This document shows, piece after piece, positions 27,601 to 64,000 of a stretch of DNA of 64,000 nt. A model generated the notes under the pieces. It was not told where the DNA came from. It made no database searches and saw nothing but the letters and a program-made list of their open reading frames with translations. This DNA is from Seriola aureovittata (Eukaryota; Chordata; Actinopteri; Carangiformes; Carangidae): positions 20,049,501 through 20,113,500 of the forward strand of contig NC_079365.1 of NCBI RefSeq assembly GCF_021018895.1, in the 5' to 3' direction. The position numbers were made by a program, and so were the translations under genes. Numbering within the stretch: position 1 is the stretch's first letter; each line of letters starts with the position of its first letter.

Positions 27601-28857
27601 ACTTCACCCTACTGCCAAATGTAAAAGCTGTTTGCAATATTTAAACTTTTTTTTTTTTCTTTTCAAATAGGCTATCTGGTGTTTCCACTGAGGTTTTTAT
27701 GAAAGCCCAAATTGAAAGAGCAGATACAAACAGGTGGACAGTGATGCACTTTTATGAGACAGTTCATTCCAAAAGTCTTGTTTGATTTACTACATTTGTA
27801 GGTGAAACTTTGCATCTATAATGAAGGATGAGCAGGAGGAGAAAGGAAGCGAGCACAGGGCGGTTTACAGTTCACCTAAATGGCAGCTCTTCAGATGGAT
27901 TCTGTTGGAAATCTCAAGAGGCCATGGAGAGCAGATGTTAGGGGCTGGCACAGGTGTGAGACCATGGGTGTTCACAGACGCTTTAACTGTCAAGTACTCT
28001 TTCAGCGAGTACATTTAATACCATTCACCACGGTGGCTCCTAAACGCAGCATCCCACAAAAGCTGTAAAAACATTTTAAAGTGGAAATAAATTCAGCATA
28101 TTTAAAACACGGACGGTGCCATCTTTACTGTGACTCTCACTGGTTTCAATGAAATACCCCAAATAATCCATTAAAGATCATTCAGGTGAGAAACTCTCAT
28201 CAACATATACAAATTTCAATTCAATTTAATTTTTCAATTCGTAATTTCTTCAGCATGTCAGTTATCTTTGGCTTGTGGCATCAGTATTGAAACAGGATAC
28301 AATGTTCAGGGAACCTGCAGATGAAAAGCAGTGGACTTTTTGGATGTGTTTGAAGCATTGAAAACAGCTAGCAGGAAACTCAACAGCCCTGCCGAAAGAA
28401 AAACCTTCCCAAGTCCCAAAGCTGGGCCCGTTAGAGAGGTGGGAATATTGATCACACTGATAGACAAACCAGACACATTCAGAGAAAAGGAGACAGAGAA
28501 CTAGGAAACAGAAAAAAAGAGAGGAGTTGAAGAGAAATACACTCAGTGAAAAAAAAAAATTAATCAAAGCTTCATGTTTCTCTTGCTGTTAAAACTGTAT
28601 TTTTCTCATACCTGAAGTGTTTCCAGTGGCTGTCAGTCAATGCTACCTTCTAGATAGACAAACCCAGAAATAAGTAACACTGTAAGAGCATTTGTTTATA
28701 TGAAGTATACATCAATATTACTGAGATCATTATCTGGCAGGATATCTTACTCTTAAATTCTTCACAAAATACTTTCTTTTAAAAAATATGTGAAGCAGTT
28801 CAATAATGTGTACGTCAGCATTCACAAATGCTCATGAAGTTTCCACTTCTTCCCCCC

Positions 28858-28894
28858 CTCCTCCTCCTCCTCATCATCATCATCATCATCATCA
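28858..28894 (+). repeat. (CTC)n(ATC)n compound microsatellite
   Basis: CTC units run into CATCATCAT units. The plus-strand frame through it gives a poly-Pro/poly-His run, which is an artefact of the repeat. Confidence 0.95.
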
Positions 28895-30469
28895 CTCCAC
28901 TCTCTCTCCCTCTCTGTGTGACTCTCTCACAGTGGAGGAGTCTCAAAAACACATGCCCGGACCACTGAAACCAAGCTCTTCCAGAGATTTGGACTATTTC
29001 AGAGCGATCCCCGCCCCCGACTCCTTGAAGAGATTTCCACAGACGCTGCCACATTCTACCGCTTTCCTCTATTTTCCTCTCATTTTCTGACTCTGTCTTT
29101 CTAACTCATCTGCACTATTAATGTGGTCAACATCCGAAATCTGTCTATTCTTTTAAGAATATTTTTCCTCACTGTTGTGTCAGTTTTCAAATCGTATATC
29201 ATAACTAGTGTGCCTTTTTTTTCTTATTTTGAGCCCAACTCTTCCTCATTTTTTAACTTGGGCTCACACTTTGGTGTCAGCTGCTGCTAATTCAAATAGT
29301 GAGCGCTTTGTGCGAGACAGTCATTGACTTATGCAAACATAATTGGGCTGTGTTATTGACTGATGCGCAGCAAGCCAGACAGAGGGGTGTCTCTGAGCCT
29401 GAATCATCAGGTACACAGCGGTGGCCGTTCAAAAAAAAAAAAAAAACCACACACACAAATATCCACAGATGTCTGATTTCACGCACCAAACACATACACA
29501 CACATAATATGATGCAACAGTGATGACAGTGCAACTTATTTTCTCTTCTTCGCAGCATATTGTGATGACCCCACATCACATCTCAAAGTGTTGGTTTGCA
29601 ATACTATTTCTTCTGCATTTTGATAAGTGAAAGGCAAAATCTTGAAATTTACCCTTTTTTTTCCTCCTATGTTGAGGCCAAAGTGAGAGCTTTTGATAGC
29701 GCTGAAAGTTTTAATTTGCATAAAATACACTAGTATCCATATCAAAGCAGAAGAAGGACATCCTGTGCACAACAGGAAAATACCATGAACACACAGCGAA
29801 AACATATATGCTTACAAACACAATTAACCCCTTTGCTTTTAAGTACATAACTCTCAGGGCGGTGTTCGATATCAATACAACACAGTTTGTTTAGTGGCTG
29901 CAGTTTATTTAGCCAAGCTGGAAACAAACCAGACTGCTGGTTCCCAGCCTTTTTCATTCTCCATCAATAAACATCCAAATTCATAAGCTGAGACTGTAGA
30001 TTTATTGATGCTAATTATGTTTTGCTGACTGATTTAGACATGGTGTCATTTGTGTGCAAAAATACAAAAAGAGCATCGGTTGTCATTTTACAATGAGTTA
30101 AGAGAATATGCTTAATGATATTATTCATATTGTCAACAAATCGAATGGAAAGATCAAAACCAGCGATGAGATGATCATGGTTCCAACTAACAGGTGTTGT
30201 CTTTGTAGCCAAAGCCTAATGTAGTTTACTTCTTTGTGCCATACAGCTCCATGCTCATCCAAAATCTACTAAACACATCAGTGAGTCACACCAATGCTCT
30301 TTGTTGACAATTACAGAAATATAGAAAATCAATAATGGCATGGCAATAGTCAGTCATTTTTATAACATATAATATAATATACAATATGTATAATAATGTA
30401 TCAAACAACAATGTGAAAGGGGTCGATTGTAGTTATGAATGTTAAATAATTATCAATCAAATCTGCAGC

Positions 30470-30740
30470 TCCACTCAGCTTTATAGTGAGTTTCAGCTCT
30501 TTGTTCAGCTGTCAAGTCCGTAACTCGACTTTTTTGGTTCGCAGCAGTTTTTAAACAAAATGCTCTCAAAAAACCTCCAAAACAAAACACTACACACAAC
30601 CTGAAGACAAGGTTAGCGACAAGCTGATGAACATAGTAGAGCATTTAGCAGCTAAATAGACAGATATTTCCATCAGGAGATTGTAGAGACCAAAAATGGA
30701 GCTAAAAGAGGGTGAATGTTGAACCAGGAAAAACGATTAA
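30470..30740 (-). repeat. Teleost interspersed repeat fragment, same family as 17085-17310
   Basis: AACATAGTAGAGCATTTAGC, AGCTAAATAGACAGATATTT and GAGCTAAAAGAGGGTGAATG are the reverse-oriented counterparts of the 17.1 kb copy. Confidence 0.6.
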
Positions 30741-31130
30741 TAATGAAATATAATGTTGCTCCATAAATAAGCAGCTGTTTGTTATCAAGTTAACTGTATC
30801 AACTTAAATGATGATATGTTGGCGTATTCACAACGTGTTTCTGCTGCCAAGTGGTTAAAATAATCATTTATTGGTGGTTTAACAACAGTAATATTCTGGA
30901 ATACCTAAAATTAAATCTGAACAATGTGAGAAGTGTGGGTATTAAATCTAGGTTATCCCCATTTGGCCCCATAGTGGAAACCAGGCTATTTGGAGTAGTG
31001 TTATTATGGCAGTAGGTAGTCTGACAGTGCCTTCTTTCACAATCCAACCCAGCTGGTGATGTCATGGCTTTTGTTATTTCAGTGGCGATCTCACACGGCC
31101 TCAGTTAAAGCTCTCCCTGCTGTGTGCACC

Positions 31131-31331
31131 CCTCTCCCCCCCTCTCTCTCCCCCTCTCCCCCTCTCTCTCTCTCTTCATTATCCACATCCTTCCCATTCC
31201 CAGGGTCCCACCCTCTCCTCCTCTTTCAGCTGTCCCCTTCCTCACTCCTGCATTCCATCTTTCCCACCCACCTCACCTCTTCTCACTCTCTCCCTCATTT
31301 TCTATTTTTCTGCAACTCCCATCTCTGTCTG

Positions 31332-31379
<48 letters not shown>

Positions 31380-31380
31380 C
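31131..31380 (+). repeat. CT-rich tract with (CT)n arrays
   Basis: CT arrays at 31131-31174 and 31336-31380 within a pyrimidine-rich segment. Open frames here are low-complexity Ser/Leu/Pro runs. Confidence 0.9.
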
Positions 31381-32659
31381 TTCCCCCATACTCTCTGATT
31401 ATCTTTCCAGACAGTCTTCATTCCTAAACAACTACAGACCTATAGTCCCTGATTCTTCCCATAATTTTCTACCTCTTTAAAGCACAGGTCTTCAGCATGA
31501 ATCATACGCAGACTGAACTTCCTGCAGTGGTAATTCGTCACCACATCATAACTTCACAGAAAAAATACAATACAGTACCTAGCAGGTAATTGTTGGAAGA
31601 CAATCAATTTTTAGTTAAAGAAAACTTCCTAAATTCAGGCAGTGTGTCCATGCTAAAATTAAAAACGTGAAGAGAAAGTTGTTAAAAGGGTAAAAAAAAA
31701 AAAAAGTCATGTTGGCAGGAATGATTCCTAATCTCTGGGGATTGGGTGCTCACATGACACACATTTGATACCTCTAGTGCCAGTGTTTATTTTCTCATCC
31801 TTTCTGCAGCATCGGGGACTCTGTCACCCTTAACCCCTCACCCTGTTGGAGAGGGGGACATGTCTATCAGTTCACCACAGAGAAGCTCTGAAGAAGTCAT
31901 CAAAACCCAGAAACAGGACACTGCAGCCCGTCTCTTTTCCAGGCATAACTGAGGTTTGCACGTCTGAAACAAAGCAATGTCTTGTCTGGACTCACTGACA
32001 GCGATCCTTAATACTTAAACCACGCATGCACGCTCACAGACACCGAGATGAGAATCAGGAAATATCAAAACGATCACATCTGTGGGCTGCTTATTGAAAG
32101 AGATCGTACTCGCATACAGCGCAACGCCACTGCTCAACAATACCCCACACATGCAAGCACTGAGACTGTGAAGCAGCATATGTACCCCTGTCAAGAAGCA
32201 GTATGTTATTGGTTTTTACAACTGCTGACAAATTTTCAGTCCACAAAAGCACCGGCCGATTATAGTTACTACCAGCAATAACAAAATAAGAGGCTGCAGC
32301 TGATTTTGGGTCTCCAGCCTATGAATAGATAATTGATGGTTTGGTGATCCAGATGCTTTGATCCAGGGGTTGCACAGTGTTTATGGTCGAGCCACAAGAT
32401 CACAAAATGAAAACGATTGCCATTGTGCTTGGAATTTTGCTATACATAGTCAGACATAAGCTTTTTGTTTGATACCAACCGCACAATATGTTTAAAACTA
32501 TGCAAAATTACAAGTTGTTCAATTTCAGTCTAGGAATGTGGAGTATAGGAATTACATGAATGAAAACTAAAACTTTTTACCACATTTGACCAGCATAGCT
32601 AAATCAGTGGAGTATTTAAGTCAAATTATCATCTAGTTCATCTCTCCATGTTTTTAGGT

Positions 32660-32691
32660 TGAAACCTGCAGGTGTCCACCTGCAGGTTTCA
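32660..32691. promoter_or_regulatory. Perfect 32-nt palindrome with two E-boxes, 4 kb upstream of col2a1
   Basis: TGAAACCTGCAGGTG and CACCTGCAGGTTTCA are exact inverted repeats around TC. Each arm carries CAGGTG/CACCTG, the E-box class bound by ZEB1, Snail and related repressors. A regulatory role is a suggestion only. Confidence 0.4.
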
Positions 32692-33299
32692 GTGATGAAC
32701 TTGTTTGCAAGTGAGTAAAACAGGATATGTCACTGATCTGTCATCAGTTATGTACTTGACTTGAACATGGACTCAGTAAATGGACCTGAAAAACAAACTG
32801 ACTTGCGGTATATGATTCTCTGACCTGACAGACAACCAGAGTTCTCCACAGACGGCCGAGAGCCAGTGAACGGCGCTAATGCTGCACGCTCAGGATGCAC
32901 CAGCTGCTCCTGTTTCCAATAAAGTGCGAGGGGGTCAAAAGTCAAAGCTCACAGGTCAGAACCTGCAGAGGGGTGAGGACCCTACATAAATGATGCAACC
33001 AAACTGCTCCTTGCCATTTATATATATAGCTAGAGTTGTCGCTACAGAGTACAAGTGGCTCTTCATGGCATGAACGCTCAGTTAGCTGCTGTGATTTATG
33101 ACCTCAGCTACATGTGACAGGGTTAGACCAGGGACACGAGTGTCAGTATGGCACAAGCTGTAGACTCTGTCCACCGGTCTGATGAGAAGATCAAGGCTGT
33201 TTGGTTTGGCCATGTGTTGCCTCTGTGAACAGAAGTGGTCCGGGAGATGATCATATTAAACAGAACATAGTCCTTGCTGCAGTGATTGAGAATAATGAT

Positions 33300-33790
33300 C
33301 ATTGGTGGAATATAACTAAGTACTTTATTTGAGTATTTACATTTTCTGTTTCTTCCACTACATATCAGAGGGACATATTGTACTTGTTTTTCTGCTACAT
33401 TAATCTGACAGTTTACAGATGACAGCTCCACATACAAAAACATATGATGAGCATATAAAATCTGATGTATTGCATTAAACCAGTGAAGCCTGTTTGGCTT
33501 CTGACCCCTTACCAAATCCTGTGTGTAGTAGTTTTTTCACATGTTTCAGATGTGTATGAGAGGGTGAATTTCCCTCCAAAGTAAAGTTCTTCTTATACAT
33601 TAATATATCAGTATTTAAAAATCTAATATTATATAATAATACAGTACATCACTCAAAGAGCCCATTTTTCTCCAGGAGTACTTTACTTTTACTTTTTATA
33701 CTTTAAGTGTATTATGCTTTTAATATTTCTGCACTTTAACTAAAGTTCAATTTTGAAAGCTTAAATGTCTTTGAATACTTCCTCCACCCC
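33300..33790 (-). repeat. Degenerate teleost interspersed repeat
   Basis: Starts GGTGGAATATAACTAAGTAC and ends GAATACTTCCTCCACC. It includes TACATATCAGAGGGACATAT and GAGTACTTTACTTTTACTTT. It is the reverse-oriented relative of 42640-43065 in intron 4. The open frames crossing it are chance. Confidence 0.65.
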
Positions 33791-35404
33791 TCCACCACTA
33801 CTGCTGCTGCTAATAATAAGAATAATCCATCTCAGTCATAATCCCAGCTGAAGGTGGGCTTTGAAAGTCTTGTTTTAAAATGTGTCCAGTGTTTACTCAA
33901 ATTATAACTGGCTAATTATGAGTGGAGCTTGACAAGTTGAGTTAGTGTTTGTGGTGCCACTGCTGTTGTCATGGTTATGGTTAGACTATTAACATTAGAC
34001 AGCCTGTAAAGGACCTAAAATGACTAAATTATAATGTTAAACATTTAACTATGGTTAAAGCTGCATGGGAAGAGTGTGTGTTGAAGATAAAGTTTTTGAG
34101 GACATCAGTCCACTGCCACTGTAACAGCTCTGAGCAGTACGCATCAGTCATTCTCTCATGTTTTATAGTGAGTGCAGAAATTTATTTTTGCTTCACCAGC
34201 TTTATGAAATCTTAGCTAGCCTATATCAACGTTGATGTAGCCATCACTGTCTAGTTGTGTGTTACAGTTATACACTGTATCCTGCTGGTTTACAGCTGCA
34301 GTCTTTTAAAATGCTTTTAAAGTGCTTCTAATAAAGATCCCTCCTTGTAATTTTACCAGCAAAACATTGGTGTTCACCGTCTTTTATTCCAAATAATGTA
34401 TCACACTGGATTAATAAACACACCCAACGATAATAAACTGCATTAAAGTTCAACTGCATTTCATGGTGCAGTGGGTGACTGAACTTTTAATCTAACCTAA
34501 AAGTGAGTCAAAAGTCAAGGGTAGTTCATTAAAACAAACAATGTTAAATTTTTTCCTCTATTTTTTTAACCACAGTTTTTTATGTCTGCTCTTTTACACC
34601 TGTTATCTACCAGTGAGAAACAGAAATTACAGTAGCAGCTACTAAGAACAGGTTCAACTTCAGCTGGAATCATCCGATTTGATTTAAATCTAGCGAGCTG
34701 GCTGCAGACAGCTTAAGAAAGTTTTCATTATAGAAGAAATACCCAATCTGATACCAGAGCCATAACAGAACCAGACTGCCATGGTAACGAGTGAAACACA
34801 GAAATAAGTCAAACAGACAACATCTCTTCAGAGTATTCAGCTATCATACATGTCCATCTCTCCGAGTTAGGAAAATATGATGCTGTGTGCCCTCAACCTC
34901 AGGCAGGGTCATCCGTTCTTTTCACAAAGGCCTCACCATCAGATCAAATTCCTCCTTTATACACACAAGCCGGTGTTACAGCCACGAGATTCACATCCGA
35001 AACAAACTAACCAGGTGAGACCCCTGGTCCTGCCCACTCTGGCATAAATCTCTTTATGCTTCTTCAGCTTTCAAGCCAATCAAAGAAAAAAAAAATATTC
35101 AGGCTTAGTGAAATAGCTTGGAGTTGAACCATTTTGCCTCATATCTTGAATGACTCAGGGGTTATGAAGCTGACGAGCGTGAAAGCAATCATTTACAAGC
35201 TACTGTTGCAAATGCATATCCGTATAGAAACACAAGTTGTGCTTATTTAATGCATTTAGCCTCACAAACAACTCCATTCAGGCTGCACTTTAAGATTATA
35301 TTCAGCATGGATTAATCTGTCAATCATTTTACATATGCAAGAGATATCTTATTGATTTATGACAAAAACCTGCAGCAAATCCTCACAAATAAAAAAAATT
35401 GGAG

Positions 35405-35535
35405 CCAGCAAATGTTTTGGTATTTTTACTTGAAAAAATTGTTTGAAATTATAAATCCATTATCAAAGAAGTTGTCAATTCATTATCTTCCAATCAACTA
35501 ATCAATCAAATGACAAATTGTTACAGCGCTAAACT
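35405..35535 (+). repeat. Short fragment of the family at 49630-50110
   Basis: CAATCAACTAATCAATCAAA and GACAAATTGTTACAGCGCTAAA are typical terminal words of that family. Confidence 0.45.
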
Positions 35536-36623
35536 TCAAATACAGCACGACTGATCATGGCCTGCCAGAATAAATGCAGGATATCACGACTTCTTGTGGC
35601 TCAAAATAGGTGTAAAGTATAAAGCTTTGTAACAAATGAACTGCTCATTTATGGAGAAGCTGATCTGGGGGAAACATCTATCCTCATATCTGTTTTACAG
35701 CTTGGGTCACATCAGTCTGTGATCTGCAGTAAACGTAAGTTCATGTCCATGAATTGCTGGACCATTAAGTGTGAAGTAATAATATGAACTTACAGTGCCC
35801 TGAAAGTATAATAATATTGGGTTACGGGACTTCATAATACATTGGTGGATTAATAAAATGCAACACATCTCTATAGGACTCATGCATTTCTCGTGTATTA
35901 CAGTATTTGAACATGATTTGTGTTCATTAGTTTTACAGGGATAATAAATTATGTGTGAAAAGGTTTTTGGGGCTTTTATTATCACTTTTCAAACTCCACA
36001 ATTGCCTTTCCTCTGTGTGGTCATGGCACTCTATCTTAGTTTAATATTTCAAGTTTAGGGGAACTTTAAATGTCAGTGACACTGGCTAGGCTTTCGGCGG
36101 CTTAATTTTACTTTAGGATATGTTTACCTTCTGTGAGTTTCACCACAGCTCAACAAATCCATCCCAAATATGATTCTATGTGTCTCTGTAACACGAATTT
36201 TCACTGTTTTATTGTATTTTCATAAACTAATGACAATATTACCGTTTAGCATCCTTGCAAATATTAAAGCCCAACTCATTATAGCTACACAAGAACTTGG
36301 AGCTGGAACTAGACTTTATCTATTAGACTGCATATGCCAAAATACAGAAGGAGCGCCTTCATTTGGCGTAACGAAACAACTCTGACATCGCTATGCTTTC
36401 GATGAACAAGGCGGGGGGGGGCACCATCGGGGGGAAAAAAAAAAAGTTTCAGTTTTTTTGGGTTCAGTAGCAGCACGTGGAGAAAGGAGTGGTCTGGGAC
36501 TGGAATAATGGAACCTGGGAGACAGAATGGGAGGGAAACGGGGCTCAGATTTCAGCCTGACAGGGGGTAAGGGGCCGGGCTGATATTTGGGAATATACGA
36601 AGATTCATTGAAGGCAACGGGGA

Positions 36624-36630
36624 CATAAAA
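36624..36630 (+). promoter_or_regulatory. TATA-like box of the col2a1 promoter
   Basis: CATAAAA lies 218 nt before the start codon in a locally G-rich stretch. Vertebrate fibrillar collagen promoters usually carry a TATA-type element, and the spacing to the ATG suits a short leader. A second, weaker AT-rich site (GATATTTGGGAATATACG, about 36580-36598) lies just upstream. No initiator consensus was resolved. Confidence 0.4.
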
Positions 36631-36654
36631 CTACAGCGTCTGGCCTGAAGCGGT

Positions 36655-36847
36655 CGGTGCTGAGTTTCTGCTGCAGGTCCGGGTCCTGCCGCTGGATTCC
36701 CCCATCGTTTTTTTTTTTGGAAAGGGTGAATGTCGAATGGTTCGGCTTTTGTAACTGGGGACACACACTAAATACTGATAGAAGCCACAACGCTCCCTTC
36801 GAACCCTTCTTTCTCCCTCAAGGGCCCTGCATGTCTAATATTTAGAC
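36655..36847 (+). other. Probable 5-prime untranslated leader of col2a1 exon 1
   Basis: The stretch between a TATA-like CATAAAA (36624-36630) and the start codon has no splice acceptor that would separate it from exon 1. A start site roughly 25-30 nt after the TATA-like box would give a leader of about 190 nt, in the usual range for fibrillar collagens. It contains three upstream ATGs with short ORFs (36730-36771, 36737-36754, 36831-36845) and ends in a hairpin over the start codon. The exact transcription start is inferred. Confidence 0.5.

Positions 36848-36850
<3 letters not shown>
36830..36850 (+). promoter_or_regulatory. Start-codon hairpin resembling the collagen 5-prime stem-loop
   Basis: CATGTCTAA (36830-36838) and TTAGACATG (36842-36850) are perfect inverted repeats around a TAT loop. 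The right arm contains the initiator ATG and the left arm the ATG of a 4-codon upstream ORF. From memory, the human COL1A1 stem-loop has the same ATGTCTA and TAGACATG arms, followed by a closely similar TTCAGCTTT. In type I and III collagen mRNAs this structure binds LARP6 and controls coordinated translation. Whether the weaker lower stem forms here is unclear: only short CTG/CAG and AAG/CTT matches are visible. Confidence 0.75.
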
Positions 36851-63754
<26,904 letters not shown>

Positions 63755-64000
63755 GTAAGTTTGTCGTTTATCTACAGTGCTTTTATCACAGATCTGGATG
63801 TTTGTGATCTGCAGAAATAATAATTGTCATAAGAGTCAATATCAGTACAATACACACAGTGTCAGATGTCACCCATTCTTCAGATTACACACTGCAACTG
63901 AAGATAAAACGTTATAATATGGTGATTTAACAAATTATTATCTAGCTGCAGATACGGCTCAGTCCTAATTTGTTGTTGTATTTTAATTCTCAGCTCCCCA
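63755..64000 (+). other. col2a1 intron 25, partial
   Basis: Starts at GTAAGT and runs off the window. No acceptor followed by Gly-X-Y coding appears before the edge. Confidence 0.8.

Larger units (their letters stand above)
23201..36400. other. No gene recognised; upstream flank of col2a1
   Basis: Repeat fragments at 24.5, 30.5, 33.3 and 35.4 kb, the 32.66 kb palindrome and simple repeats. No conserved coding exon was found. Distal col2a1 regulatory elements could lie here. Confidence 0.6.

Noticed and set aside
28806..29090. 94-residue frame with poly-Pro and poly-His, suggestive of a metal-binding protein
   Set aside because: The His run is a translated CATCATCAT microsatellite; nothing around it looks coding.
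31056..31427. 123-residue Ser/Leu/Pro-rich frame
   Set aside because: Pyrimidine-rich simple sequence; no conserved motif.
35790..35830. CAGTGCCCTGAAAGTA, reminiscent of a Tc1-like terminal repeat
   Set aside because: No matching inverted copy within the expected 1-2 kb and no transposase remnant.

Overview
The window is vertebrate nuclear DNA, almost certainly from a ray-finned (teleost) fish. It holds the 5-prime half of one large intron-rich gene on the plus strand, preceded by about 36 kb in which I recognise no gene. The teleost call rests on degenerate interspersed repeats of kinds I know from fish genomes, on many (CA)n/(GT)n microsatellites, and on the fish-like N-terminus of the gene. 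I cannot name the species; a spiny-rayed fish is a guess.

Region 1 to about 36.4 kb: no open reading frame here looks like a conserved protein or continues through plausible splice sites. I see scattered non-autonomous repeats (two related inverted-repeat elements at 2.1-2.5 kb and 14.7-15.1 kb, a palindromic composite at 22.5-23.2 kb, and fragments of at least six other families), microsatellites, pyrimidine-rich tracts and one striking perfect 32-nt palindrome near 32.66 kb. Distal regulatory DNA of the collagen gene may lie here, but this cannot be shown from sequence alone.

Region 36.4-63.75 kb: the gene for the pro-alpha1 chain of type II collagen (col2a1). I could place 25 coding exons, all with GT-AG borders and consistent phase, giving 564 residues: signal peptide, a ten-cysteine von Willebrand C domain (exon 2), short minor triple helix (exons 3-7), N-proteinase site and N-telopeptide (exon 8), then 120 uninterrupted Gly-X-Y triplets (end of exon 8 through exon 25). 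The rest of the helix and the C-propeptide lie beyond the right edge. Identification as type II rather than type I or III comes from the telopeptide ([16 protein letters not shown]), exon sizes 17/33/33/54/102/78, and close agreement of every exon with vertebrate type II collagen.

Two RNA-level structures stand out. First, a 9-bp perfect hairpin contains the initiator AUG and a short upstream ORF, and closely resembles the 5-prime stem-loop of type I/III collagen mRNAs that LARP6 binds. Second, a 13-bp perfect hairpin starts 3 nt inside intron 2, directly at the very weak donor of the alternatively spliced exon 2. Its 5-prime arm covers a better-looking decoy donor whose use would create a stop codon. 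Intron 1 also has a head-to-head pair of SOX motifs of the SOX9-dimer type.
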